Counted from the stretch's first letter, positions 52,098 to 60,246 are shown. The stretch is 64,000 nucleotides of DNA from Firmicutes bacterium HGW-Firmicutes-2 (GCA_002841495.1 PGZV01000005.1:161212-225211); one strand, 5' to 3'. Program-made: numbers and translations. Notes: generated by a model from the sequence alone, not told the origin.

Positions 52098-52896
52098 ACT
52101 TAGAAATATATTTAAATATAGCTTTCTATCAATAGCGGCTTTTGTTTCGATTTTCCCATTTATATGGATGATCATTGGTGCAACCAATACAGCAACCGAG
52201 ATTACCAAAGGAAAAATGACCATCGGGGGAGAGTTGTTTAATAACTTGACCATGCTATTTAAGATGGTAGATATGAAAACCATACTCCTGAATTCCGGAA
52301 AGATAGCTTTGATTAGTACGTTTCTATTATTACTTTTTGCTTCCCTTGCAGGCTATGGTTTTGAAATATATAAATCAAAATACAAGGAACGTTTATACAC
52401 CATTTTGCTATTGACCATGATGGTGCCATTTGCTGCACTTATGATACCTTTATTTAGGATGTTTGCGAACATGGGGCTTTTAGATTCTCATATAGCGGTT
52501 ATTATACCTACAATTGCCACGCCATTTATGATTTTCTTTTTTAGGCAAAACACAAAAACCTTTCCGTCAGATTTAATGCAGGCAGCTCGAGTTGATGGTT
52601 TAAATGAATACCAGGTATTTTTTCTAATCTATATACCGACCATGCGATCAACCTTTGCAGCTGCAGGTATTATTGCATTTATGACCAGCTGGAACAGTTT
52701 TTTATGGCCACTTATAGTCTTACAATCCGATGGACAAAAGACCATAACGCTTATTATATCTTCTCTGTCATCAGCCTATTTCCCTGAGTATGGAGTCATC
52801 ATGGTAGCAATTGTCATTGCCACCTTGCCAACCATCCTTATATTTTTCTTACTACAAAGAAGATTTGTGGAAGGCATGCTTGGGTCCATAAAATAA
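52090..52896 (+). CDS. sugar ABC transporter permease (MalG/UgpE type)
   Basis: A 268-aa partner permease with six helices and the EAA loop QAARVDGLNEYQVFFLIYIPTM. The frame stays open far upstream (to 51973) inside the preceding gene. That part is only a shadow of the MalF-type gene, and the family N-terminus (YKLRNIFKYSFL, then helix 1) starts at the ATG at 52090. The start overlaps the upstream stop, so translation is coupled. No ATPase gene follows. Confidence 0.92.
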   Translation: MYKLRNIFKYSFLSIAAFVSIFPFIWMIIGATNTATEITKGKMTIGGELFNNLTMLFKMVDMKTILLNSGKIALISTFLLLLFASLAGYGFEIYKSKYKERLYTILLLTMMVPFAALMIPLFRMFANMGLLDSHIAVIIPTIATPFMIFFFRQNTKTFPSDLMQAARVDGLNEYQVFFLIYIPTMRSTFAAAGIIAFMTSWNSFLWPLIVLQSDGQKTITLIISSLSSAYFPEYGVIMVAIVIATLPTILIFFLLQRRFVEGMLGSIK

Positions 52897-52959
52897 AAGA
52901 CTAAGTTTTGGAATAAAAAACTCAATATAGAAATGGATAGGCCTTAAAAAAACAACTTG

Positions 52960-52999
52960 GCGATGGTTTAGATGAGTGAAAGCTTGTCTAAGCCATCGC
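52960..52999 (+). other. stable hairpin downstream of the ABC operon
   Basis: GCGATGG and TTTAGA pair with TCTAA and CCATCGC (one bulge), about 64 bp after the last permease gene. There is no T-tract, so it is either a weak terminator or a 3'-end protector. Apart from this and the iron boxes, the 495-bp gap 52897-53391 shows nothing else. Confidence 0.6.
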
Positions 53000-53086
53000 T
53001 ATTCGTTAGTTTGTTACTTTAGCATAATGTCTTGAAGTTTAATAGGAGTCAGCTAGATGACTTTCTCATGAGTTTCTTGGACATGA

Positions 53087-53108
53087 GATAATCATTAAAT
53101 TGATAAAT
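53087..53108. promoter_or_regulatory. degenerate Fur-like site 1
   Basis: GATAATCATT followed by AAATTGATAAAT, an imperfect run of GATAAT/ATTATC-like hexamers, about 170 bp upstream of the feoA promoter. Confidence 0.35.
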
Positions 53109-53157
53109 AATTAACGTAAACCTTAATAGATATACCAAATAACAATAAATATCTATA

Positions 53158-53176
53158 GATAATAATTATCATTAAA
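53158..53176. promoter_or_regulatory. Fur-box-like site 2
   Basis: GATAATAATTATCATTAAA agrees with the 19-bp Fur consensus GATAATGATAATCATTATC at most positions and contains a perfect 6-1-6 GATAAT-A-ATTATC. Confidence 0.6.
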
Positions 53177-53254
53177 TCCGTGAGTGCCTGTTATTACAAG
53201 ATTTGAACGAAATGTTAACAATAAAATTTTTTGTGAAATTATATACGAAAAGAC

Positions 53255-53283
53255 TTGAAAAAAAGTCCGAAACATGATAATCT
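53255..53283 (+). promoter_or_regulatory. sigma-A promoter of feoA-feoB
   Basis: TTGAAA (53255-53260), 17 bp, TAATCT (53278-53283), about 108 bp before feoA; overlapped by the third Fur-like site. Confidence 0.6.
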
Positions 53284-53291
53284 TTATCATG
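53273..53291. promoter_or_regulatory. Fur-like operator 3 overlapping the feoA -10
   Basis: CATGATAATCTTTATCATG: two perfect 8-bp arms around TCT. It covers the predicted -10, so binding would block transcription of feoAB when iron is plentiful. Confidence 0.65.
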
Positions 53292-53391
53292 TAAAGAAAA
53301 TGATATGTTTTCTCAATTAAAATTTTAAATGAGAAAATTAATCGGCGAACTTAATGGTTACTTCCAGCATAGCTAAAGAAGGAGTGGTCTT

Positions 53392-53607
53392 ATGTCTTTA
53401 AACAAAGCAAAAATCGGACAAACATTTATAATCGTAAAAATAGAAGGTCATGAGAAGATCAGGAAATTTTTATTCACATTGGGATGTTTTGAAGGTGAGA
53501 GCATAACCATTATTTCTAAGTTGGCAGGCAATTATATTGTGAACATCAAGGATAGCCGTTATGCCATTGATGAAGCTATGGCCAAATCAATCCGTTTGGC
53601 TGCATAA
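53392..53607 (+). CDS. feoA: ferrous iron transport protein A
   Basis: A 71-aa cytoplasmic SH3-like protein that assists FeoB. IGQTFIIVKIEGHEKIRKFLFTLGCFEGE and NIKDSRYAIDEAMAKSI match the FeoA fold and its usual length. AAGGAG precedes the ATG. It is the first gene of the iron operon, separated from feoB by 149 bp that contain a folded RNA candidate. Confidence 0.92.
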   Translation: MSLNKAKIGQTFIIVKIEGHEKIRKFLFTLGCFEGESITIISKLAGNYIVNIKDSRYAIDEAMAKSIRLAA

Positions 53608-53628
53608 TTTTCGTTATAGAGGGGATAA

Positions 53629-53702
53629 GTACAACCTCTTGAGATTGGTGACTTAGTCGCCGAGGCAATCGTACACCATGCTGTGGAATACAGCATCTTT
53701 TC
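53629..53702 (+). ncRNA. structured RNA candidate between feoA and feoB
   Basis: GATTG+GTGAC (53643-53652), loop TTA, GTCGC (53656-53660), then bulge GAGG (53662-53665) and CAATC (53666-53670) form a nested helix closed by GTAC/GTAC (53629-53632, 53671-53674). CCTC at 53635-53638 could pair with the GAGG bulge as a pseudoknot. A separate hairpin ATGCTGT-GGAAT-ACAGCAT (53678-53696) with CTTTT follows and looks like a terminator. The layout suggests attenuation control of feoB. I do not recognise the family. Confidence 0.45.
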
Positions 53703-53714
53703 ATACCCATACAC

Positions 53715-53729
53715 TGATAGTGACTATCA
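53715..53729. promoter_or_regulatory. 15-bp palindrome before feoB
   Basis: TGATAGT-G-ACTATCA, perfect 7-1-7, 27 bp before the feoB ATG. It could be a metalloregulator site or an RNA hairpin near the RBS. Confidence 0.35.
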
Positions 53730-53756
53730 ATTTCATAACATTTGGAGGAAGTAAGC

Positions 53757-55703
53757 ATGAAAATTGCATTAGCAGGAAATCCCAATTCGGGAAAAACAAC
53801 ACTCTTTAACGCTCTTACAGGAAAAACCGAATACGTTGGGAACTGGGCCGGTGTAACCGTCGATAAGAAAGTGGCAGCGATTAAAAACAAATATCAGATT
53901 GTTAATGAACCTATTGATATTGTAGACTTACCTGGTGCCTATTCTATTTCCCCTTATACAGGTGAGGAGGCTATTACAAGTGATTTTGTATTGGAGTCTA
54001 AACCGGATGTGATTATTAACATCGTAGATGGTGCTAATATCAGTCGCAGTCTATTTTTTACAACGCAACTACTGGAACTGGGTATCCCCGTTGTGGTTGC
54101 TTTGAATAAAGCAGATATCATAACCAAGCGAGGGGATATTGTCAATGGACATGAGCTGGAAAAAGCCCTTGGTTGTAAAGTTGTAACTATAACTGCTACC
54201 ACGGAAAAAGGTCTGGATGACTTAGTAAAGACCGCTGCTCACCTCGTAGGTACAAAACAAGAACCATTGAATTTTAATGACTTAGATGGCAATAATGATG
54301 TGGCCAGACAGACATGGATTAATACAATTTTAGAGAAATCTTTGAACAAGAAGCACAATGCCAGTCGCGTTAATTTTTCGGATCGTATCGATATGGTGGT
54401 TGCCCATAAGTGGTTTGGACTTCCTATATTTTTCCTTATTATGTGGGGTGTTTACGCTTTTTCTATAGAAGGATTAGGCGGGTTTTTATCAGGATATCTA
54501 AACGATGTGGTTTTCGGCGAAGTGATACCGGATGCATTAAATGGTTTTTTTGAAGGCGTGGGCGTCAATCCGTTAATGCAAGCTTTAATCGTTGATGGTG
54601 CTGTAGGTGGTGTAGGCGCAGTTATTGGTTTTTTGCCTTTGATTATGGTCTTATTCTTCTGTTTGTCGTTGCTTGAAGACAGTGGTTATATGTCAAGGGT
54701 TGCTGTAATTATGGACCGCTATTTTAAGAAAATCGGTTTGTCAGGCAAGTCCATTATTCCTATGATAGTAGGTTCAGGATGTGCAATACCGGGCGTCATG
54801 GCTACCAGAACCATAGAGAATGAAAATGAAAAACGTATGACAACGATTCTGACACCTTTTGTACCCTGTGGTGCCAAATTACCCATTATTGCTTTATTTT
54901 CAGTTGTCTTCTTTCCAAATACATCATGGGTAGGACCTAGCATCTATATTATAGCTATCGGGGTCATCATTATAGGTGGTCTACTACTCAAGAAGTTATT
55001 CGTATGGGATAATACATCCTTCTTTATTATGGAGTTACCGGAGTATAAGTTACCGAGTATTAAAAATGCCATTATCCAAATGTTTGATAAAGCAAAAGGC
55101 TTTATCTACAAAGCGACTACCATCATCCTGGTTATGAACACCTTGGTATGGTTTATGCAAGCCTTTAACTGGAAACTACAAGCTACAGAAATACAATCTG
55201 AGAGCATCCTGGCATCTGTAGGATCGGTTATAGCACCATTGTTGATTCCACTTGGTTTTGTGGGATGGCAATTGGCAGCTGCAAGTATTACAGGTTTTAT
55301 AGCAAAAGAGAATGTTGTAGCGACATTTGCAGTATTGTTTGCAATGGCTTCAGAAGAAGCCCTTCATGTACCGGGCGGTGCATTGTCACAGATGTTCACA
55401 CCGGTCACGGCTTATGCATTCTTAGCATTCAATCTTTTTACGCCACCTTGCTTTGCAGCAATCGGTGCTATGAATGCTGAGATGGATTCTAAAAAATGGT
55501 TCTTTAGAGGACTGGCCTTCCAACTAAGTGTTGGCTACATCTTAGCATTATTAATTACACATATTGGCACCCTTATCATTTATGGTGAAACTGCAGAAGG
55601 ATTTGTACCTGCAATTTTTGTTTTGATTGCTTATGCAGTAGGTGTGACATTTTTAATTAAAAGAGCCAATCATTCAAAAACAGCCTTGGTAGCAACAGAA
55701 TAG
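53757..55703 (+). CDS. feoB: ferrous iron transport protein B
   Basis: A 648-aa Fe(II) permease. The N-terminal G domain has G1 GNPNSGKT (7-14), NWAGVTVDKK, DLPGAYS (G3) and NKAD (G4). A spacer and a membrane region with two Gate motifs follow; GCAIPGVMATRTIENE and FVPCGAKLPI are the core iron-pathway segments. The frame is open to a TTG at 53742, but GGAGG and the family start fix the ATG at 53757. It is shorter than E. coli FeoB, as is usual in Firmicutes. Expression is probably under iron control through the boxes upstream of feoA. Confidence 0.96.
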   Translation: MKIALAGNPNSGKTTLFNALTGKTEYVGNWAGVTVDKKVAAIKNKYQIVNEPIDIVDLPGAYSISPYTGEEAITSDFVLESKPDVIINIVDGANISRSLFFTTQLLELGIPVVVALNKADIITKRGDIVNGHELEKALGCKVVTITATTEKGLDDLVKTAAHLVGTKQEPLNFNDLDGNNDVARQTWINTILEKSLNKKHNASRVNFSDRIDMVVAHKWFGLPIFFLIMWGVYAFSIEGLGGFLSGYLNDVVFGEVIPDALNGFFEGVGVNPLMQALIVDGAVGGVGAVIGFLPLIMVLFFCLSLLEDSGYMSRVAVIMDRYFKKIGLSGKSIIPMIVGSGCAIPGVMATRTIENENEKRMTTILTPFVPCGAKLPIIALFSVVFFPNTSWVGPSIYIIAIGVIIIGGLLLKKLFVWDNTSFFIMELPEYKLPSIKNAIIQMFDKAKGFIYKATTIILVMNTLVWFMQAFNWKLQATEIQSESILASVGSVIAPLLIPLGFVGWQLAAASITGFIAKENVVATFAVLFAMASEEALHVPGGALSQMFTPVTAYAFLAFNLFTPPCFAAIGAMNAEMDSKKWFFRGLAFQLSVGYILALLITHIGTLIIYGETAEGFVPAIFVLIAYAVGVTFLIKRANHSKTALVATE

Positions 55704-55714
55704 GAGATGATCAG

Positions 55715-55846
55715 ATGATTCCTACAATTATTGTGGGTGGTATATTTGGAATAATCATGTTATGGGCTCTCATTCATGCAAAAAGAGACTTGAAGTCCAA
55801 TAAATGCGCCGGATGTTCGGTTAACAACTGTTCTTCAAGAAAATAA
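55715..55846 (+). CDS. FeoB-associated Cys-rich membrane protein
   Basis: A 43-aa protein with one transmembrane helix (about residues 4-21) and a short cytoplasmic tail carrying KCAGCSVNNC, three cysteines that could hold iron or a cluster. Small proteins of this plan follow feoB in many Firmicutes (FeoB-associated Cys-rich family) and may play the FeoC role. AGGAG lies 8 nt before the ATG, 11 bp after the feoB stop. A terminator follows directly. Confidence 0.85.
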   Translation: MIPTIIVGGIFGIIMLWALIHAKRDLKSNKCAGCSVNNCSSRK

Positions 55847-55877
55847 TATAGGAAAAAACCCCTATAAATCTTATATA

Positions 55878-55915
55878 AAACCCTTTTCAAGAGAAACTTT
55901 TGAAAAGGGTTTTTG
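55878..55915 (+). terminator. intrinsic terminator of the feo operon
   Basis: AAACCCTTTTCAA (55878-55890) pairs with TTGAAAAGGGTTT (55100 bases offset: 55900-55912), 13 bp, followed by T. Confidence 0.88.
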
Positions 55916-55924
55916 TGGTATAAT
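55916..55924 (+). promoter_or_regulatory. extended -10 promoter of the HD hydrolase gene
   Basis: TGGTATAAT (TATAAT at 55919-55924) directly after the feo terminator. Confidence 0.45.
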
Positions 55925-55957
55925 AAGTAGAAGATGAAAACATAAGGAGGTTGCTGT

Positions 55958-56605
55958 ATGCCTTTTGGAAAACATATTTATGAAGCACGGAGTCTAATGG
56001 AATTAAAAAGATATCAAAACAGATTCATGTTCAAACGACGTAGTGTCGCAGAACATATGTGGTCAGTTGCTAAGATTGCTCAAGGTCTTGCTATCTGGGA
56101 AAGTGAGAAATTCGGTCATGAGGTGAACATGGCTTTGTTACTTGAGAGAGCCATTAATCATGATTTAATAGAACTTGCTACTGGCGATATTATTGCAACA
56201 ACCAAAAAAAAGACGAAAGAAATGAAAGCGGCCCTTCTAGAGATTGAAGAGATAGCTTTCGAAGAAGAAATTCAAGCTGACATACCAAAATCATGGCGCC
56301 CAAGATTCAAGGCCTTCATGTTGAATCCCAAAGCAGATGACCCTGAGGGTCTGATTTTAAGTGCTGCAGACATCATTGATACAGTCCTTGAAGCCATTGA
56401 AGAAGTAAAGCTCGGCAATGAGCCTTTTAGGAAAATTCTTAAGGAAGTTACTGTGTTATTGATTACGATTGATTTAGATTGTGTGCGCTATTTTTTAAGG
56501 TATGCTTTAGAAGATTTTGGACTTGATATTCGCAGTTACTATGGTGATATAGTGGCGGAGTATGTTGAAGGTTTGTACTTTGATCCTTCAGTTTTTGAGA
56601 GTTAA
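55958..56605 (+). CDS. HD-domain phosphohydrolase (YfbR-like)
   Basis: A 215-aa HD-superfamily protein. Metal ligands: His33 (VAEHMWSV), His68-Asp69 (INHDLIE) and a later Asp in AADIID. YfbR-type enzymes are 5'-deoxynucleotidases that trim dNMP pools; this is the closest match in motif spacing, but substrate is not proven. AGGAGG precedes the ATG. Single gene. Confidence 0.82.
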   Translation: MPFGKHIYEARSLMELKRYQNRFMFKRRSVAEHMWSVAKIAQGLAIWESEKFGHEVNMALLLERAINHDLIELATGDIIATTKKKTKEMKAALLEIEEIAFEEEIQADIPKSWRPRFKAFMLNPKADDPEGLILSAADIIDTVLEAIEEVKLGNEPFRKILKEVTVLLITIDLDCVRYFLRYALEDFGLDIRSYYGDIVAEYVEGLYFDPSVFES

Positions 56606-56726
56606 GATGCTATTAAACCTTTTTTAGGTAATTGTTGATGGATTGTGATTTTAGCCTGTAATCGTAGTTGTAACACACAGCTTTTCCTTGTTCTCAATGT
56701 GTAATTTCAATAAGCTTAAATTCGTA

Positions 56727-56758
56727 CTCCCTTTTGGTGCAGGACGCACCAACCGGAG
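56727..56758. other. GC-rich nested hairpin in a gene-free stretch
   Basis: CTCC (56727-56730) pairs with GGAG (56755-56758) around TTGGTGC-AGGAC-GCACCAA (56734-56752). This is far more GC-rich than the surrounding AT-rich gap 56606-56973. No T-tract on either side. Could be a small RNA or the relic of an element. Confidence 0.5.
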
Positions 56759-56780
56759 GCCGTAGTCATACATACTGTGG

Positions 56781-56831
56781 AAGGGTTTTCATGGGACCCA
56801 CCATTAAATTCCCTTTCATTCTATCCCCAGC
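56781..56831. repeat. short dispersed repeat, copy 2
   Basis: AAGGGTTTTCATGGGACC and following bases match 33922-33980, with about 9 bp missing in the middle. Confidence 0.5.
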
Positions 56832-56867
56832 TTGTATTAGGGCGTAAAAAGAACATCTAACTTCATC

Positions 56868-56904
56868 AAAAAAAGTCCCTAAGCTTTTTTTCACTTAGAG
56901 ACTT
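56868..56904 (-). terminator. intrinsic terminator of the PPi-PFK gene
   Basis: On the minus strand AAGTCTCTAAG pairs with CTTAGGGACTT (one mismatch), followed by T7. Confidence 0.82.
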
Positions 56905-56973
56905 GGTTGACTCATTAATATAGGGATTACCCCAAGATTTGACAAAGAGCCCATTATATAGGATTAACTTAAA

Positions 56974-58212
56974 TTATGAATGAAAAGGTTTACCATGAAT
57001 ATCCAATATTTTGGGTGCCATAGGTGCACGCAACTGGGAAGGCTGAGGGAAGCCGGATCCAACAAGGGGTCTCGCATAGTATTTAAAGGCGTCTGTTACA
57101 TTGTTGCCTTCCGGTGTGATGAATTCATCCGGCATAAACCTTGTTCTTCCTGCTATCAAACTTAAATCAACCAGTTTATAATTGACACTATAGTAACCTG
57201 TACGTTCGATGACAATAGATCCGTCTACATTATCCCAAATACCAAAATGAGCGGCTTTTTCTCCGACTTCACGAGCTTCATTTGAATCTACATCGGATAT
57301 AGCACCAATGAAGTTACGTTGCGTATAACCTAAAGTATCAGAACGTACACGGTCAATCTTAAGCTTTTCTTTAACCAAAGCGGTCAGACTATCACCAAGA
57401 GAACCGGAACCGGATAGTTGTAAGTTTCCGTGGGCATCTTTTTCAACGGTATCGACCAGATTTGTAATTAAAGGTTTACCATATTTGTCTTTTATACCTT
57501 CTGAAATAGCAACAATACATCGTCCGTACTTTGCGTAGGCATCTTTAACATCCAATAAGAACTGATCTATGTCAAAAGCACGCTCAGGTAAATAGATTAG
57601 ATGAGGACCGTCATCCGGATACTTCCTTGCTAACGCGGCAGAAGCCGTTAAAAAGCCTGCATTTCGTCCCATAATAACCGCAATATAGACACCAACCAAT
57701 GCACGATTGTCAAGATTCAAGCCCATAAAAGCCGTACTGACAAAGCGTGCAGCTGATCCATAACCGGGGGTATGATCATTAAGCACCAAGTCATTATCTA
57801 TGGTTTTTGGTATATGGATGGCTCTGAATTCGTAGTCTTGTTGAACAGCCTGCTCATTAACAATTCTAACCGTATCTGCAGAGTCATTACCACCAATATA
57901 GAAAAAATAACGAACATCATGGGCTTTCAGAACTTTAAACATTTCCTTGCAATAAGCAATATCAGGCTTAACTCTTGTGGATAGAAGTGCTGAAGCCGGC
58001 GTGGAAGCAACCCGCTCTAAGTTATGGGTGGTTTCACGTGTTAAATCCATAAAACGCTCGTTCATAATACCTTCGACACCGTTTAATGCACCATATACAC
58101 GTGTGACTTGTGGGAATTTCCTTGATTCTAATACAGCCCCAACAAGACTTTGATTAATAACTGAAGTTGGACCACCGCCTTGAGCGATTACCACTTTACC
58201 TTTTAAATCCAT
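56974..58212 (-). CDS. pfp: pyrophosphate-dependent 6-phosphofructokinase
   Basis: A 412-aa cytoplasmic enzyme interconverting fructose-6-phosphate and fructose-1,6-bisphosphate with PPi. QGGGPTSVIN at the N-terminus; GGND (107-110), where ATP enzymes have GGDG, and PKTIDND (135-141) mark the PPi type. PPi use saves ATP in fermenters and lets the step run backward. AGGAGG precedes the ATG on the minus strand. It is monocistronic with a promoter at 58302-58310 and terminator at 56868-56904. Confidence 0.93.
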   Translation of the reverse strand: MDLKGKVVIAQGGGPTSVINQSLVGAVLESRKFPQVTRVYGALNGVEGIMNERFMDLTRETTHNLERVASTPASALLSTRVKPDIAYCKEMFKVLKAHDVRYFFYIGGNDSADTVRIVNEQAVQQDYEFRAIHIPKTIDNDLVLNDHTPGYGSAARFVSTAFMGLNLDNRALVGVYIAVIMGRNAGFLTASAALARKYPDDGPHLIYLPERAFDIDQFLLDVKDAYAKYGRCIVAISEGIKDKYGKPLITNLVDTVEKDAHGNLQLSGSGSLGDSLTALVKEKLKIDRVRSDTLGYTQRNFIGAISDVDSNEAREVGEKAAHFGIWDNVDGSIVIERTGYYSVNYKLVDLSLIAGRTRFMPDEFITPEGNNVTDAFKYYARPLVGSGFPQPSQLRAPMAPKILDIHGKPFHS

Positions 58213-58301
58213 TAAAAATACCTCCTCGTATTGGTTAACCTACAGACCTGATTTATACATAGCGTGTAACAAAATGAATGATAGAGATGTTTGTTGCTAA
58301 C

Positions 58302-58310
58302 ATTATATCA
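58302..58310 (-). promoter_or_regulatory. extended -10 promoter of the PPi-PFK gene
   Basis: TGATATAAT on the minus strand (TATAAT complement at 58302-58307), weak -35 ATGTCA 17 bp upstream. Confidence 0.5.
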
Positions 58311-58371
58311 TATTGATTAAAGCTTGACATAAAAAATATACAATTTGACAATATTCTATTGGTAAAAAAAC

Positions 58372-58400
58372 TTGACATATATATCCCTATATCGTAATAT
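58372..58400 (+). promoter_or_regulatory. sigma-A promoter of the CoA-disulfide reductase gene
   Basis: TTGACA (58372-58377), 17 bp, TAATAT (58395-58400). Two more TTGACA copies stand upstream (58324, 58345) without matching -10 boxes. Confidence 0.65.
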
Positions 58401-58449
58401 ATAGATGTAACATATAGATCATAATGAATCATAAATATAAGCTTAAATG

Positions 58450-58478
58450 GATTAAGTGTCAGATTGGACACCTTAATC
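58450..58478 (+). other. leader hairpin before the CoA-disulfide reductase gene
   Basis: GATTAAG+TGTC pairs with GACA+CTTAATC (11 bp, one bulged C, 6-nt loop). It ends about 3 nt before the AAAAGGAG ribosome binding site. Confidence 0.6.
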
Positions 58479-58494
58479 ATAAAAGGAGAATAAG

Positions 58495-60159
58495 ATGTCA
58501 AAAAAAGTACTCATTGTCGGCGGCGTAGCAGGTGGCGCCGGTACAGCGGCACGATTAAGGAGAATGGATGATCAGGCAGAGATTATTATGTTTGAAAAGG
58601 GACCCTACATATCTTTTGCCAACTGTGGACTACCTTATTATATTGGAGGTACCATTAAGAACAGAGAGGAATTACTGTTGCAAACGCCTGAAGGCTTCGG
58701 TAACAGATTTAATGTTGATGTAAGGGTTAATAATGAAGTATTAAAGATTGATCGAGGCAATAAAAAGGTGATTGTAAAAAACGGAACAACAAATATGACT
58801 TATGAGGAATCCTATGACACTTTAGTCTTGTCAACAGGATCAACGCCTCTTGTGCCAGGACTTGAAGGTATTGATAGCCCTAATATCTTCACTTTATGGA
58901 CCATTCCGGATGTGGATCGAATCAAAGAATATGTTCTCTCACACAACCTTAAAACAGCAACAGTTATTGGCGGCGGTTTTATTGGTCTTGAAATGGCAGA
59001 AAACTTACATGATCTTGGTCTTGATGTATCCATAGCTGAGATGGCCCCACAAGTGATGATGTCTATAGATTATGATATGGCACAATTGATTCATGGTCAT
59101 TTAGCAAAAAAAGAGGTTCATCTGCATCTTAATAATGGCGTCAAGTCTTTCAAGGCAAGAGGTCCGGTAACGGATGTAATTCTTAGTGACGGTACAACAA
59201 TAGAAAGTGATATCATCTTGTTGGCCATTGGCGTCAAACCTAACGGAAGTTTGGCAATAGAGTCAGGTCTAAAAACCAATGAACGTGGTGGTGTTATTGT
59301 AGACACGCACCTTAGAACCAGCGATCCTAATATATATGCGTTAGGTGATATGATTGAAGTAGAAGATTTTGTAAGCGGTCAAAAGACAATGGTACCTCTT
59401 GCAGGACCTGCCAACAAGCAAGGGCGTATTGTGGCGGATAACATAACAGGTCTGAGCAAGACATATAATGGTACCCAAGGCACTTCTGTTGCCAAGGTAT
59501 TTGACATGACCGTAGCATCTACCGGTAATAATGAAAAAAATCTGGAAAAACAAGGTTTACTTTATGGTAAAGACTATTTGGTCTCGCTTATAACCAAAAG
59601 TTCTCATGCAGATTATTACCCAGGTGCAAAAGACCTAACATTAAAACTGATATTTGATTTAGAGGGTAAGATATTAGGGGCTCAGGCTCTCGGACAAGAA
59701 GGCGTAGAAAAAAGGATTGATGTGATTGCAACAGCCATACGTTTTGGTGCTACAGTTAACGATTTAATAGAATTAGAGTTATCCTATGCACCACCTTATT
59801 CTTCGGCTAAAGATCCAGTAAATATGGTTGCTTATGTTGCGGATAATATATTGAGCCAAAAGATGGTACCCATTCGAAGCGAAGAAATTCAAGGGTTAGA
59901 TGAAAGTAAGCTTGTCATTTTGGATGTTAGGACACCGGAGGAAGTGGCATACGGTGCTATTGAAGGCCATGTTAACATACCACTGGATGACTTAAGGGAA
60001 CGGATCCATGAACTACCAAGTGATAGAGAAATTATTATTTATTGCGCAGTTGGTTTTAGAGGGTATTTGGCGTCTACCATATTAAACCCTGCAGGCTTCA
60101 AAACAAGAAATCTATTGGGTGGTTACAATTACTATAGAAAGTTCATGAAAAAATACTAG
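58495..60159 (+). CDS. CoA-disulfide reductase with C-terminal rhodanese domain
   Basis: A 554-aa FAD/NAD(P)H oxidoreductase. The FAD motif is VGGVAGGAGTAAR (8-20). The single redox-active Cys44 lies in SFANCGLPYYIGG, the CoADR/NADH-oxidase signature. The second Rossmann motif is VIGGGFIGLEMAENL. The final 100 residues are a rhodanese domain with active-site Cys517 (YCAVGFRGY). The fusion is known from CoADR-RHD/persulfide reductases, which reduce CoA disulfides or CoA-persulfides. The likely role is thiol homeostasis and sulfur handling under oxidative stress. Alternative: H2O2-forming NADH oxidase. Confidence 0.92.
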   Translation: MSKKVLIVGGVAGGAGTAARLRRMDDQAEIIMFEKGPYISFANCGLPYYIGGTIKNREELLLQTPEGFGNRFNVDVRVNNEVLKIDRGNKKVIVKNGTTNMTYEESYDTLVLSTGSTPLVPGLEGIDSPNIFTLWTIPDVDRIKEYVLSHNLKTATVIGGGFIGLEMAENLHDLGLDVSIAEMAPQVMMSIDYDMAQLIHGHLAKKEVHLHLNNGVKSFKARGPVTDVILSDGTTIESDIILLAIGVKPNGSLAIESGLKTNERGGVIVDTHLRTSDPNIYALGDMIEVEDFVSGQKTMVPLAGPANKQGRIVADNITGLSKTYNGTQGTSVAKVFDMTVASTGNNEKNLEKQGLLYGKDYLVSLITKSSHADYYPGAKDLTLKLIFDLEGKILGAQALGQEGVEKRIDVIATAIRFGATVNDLIELELSYAPPYSSAKDPVNMVAYVADNILSQKMVPIRSEEIQGLDESKLVILDVRTPEEVAYGAIEGHVNIPLDDLRERIHELPSDREIIIYCAVGFRGYLASTILNPAGFKTRNLLGGYNYYRKFMKKY

Positions 60160-60171
60160 GCTTGCAAGGGG

Positions 60172-60200
60172 CTGTCAAACCGTATGATTTATGATATAAT
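60172..60200 (+). promoter_or_regulatory. promoter of the cyclophilin gene
   Basis: CTGTCA (60172-60177), 17 bp, extended -10 TGATATAAT (TATAAT at 60195-60200). Confidence 0.55.
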
Positions 60201-60246
60201 AACTTTTATCATCATGGTTTAAGTAAAAAACAAAAAGGAGATTGAT

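Noticed and set aside
53629-53674. NiCo/czcD or yybP-ykoY metal riboswitch between feoA and feoB
   Set aside because: The conserved core sequences I know for these classes are not present, so only an unassigned structured RNA is claimed.
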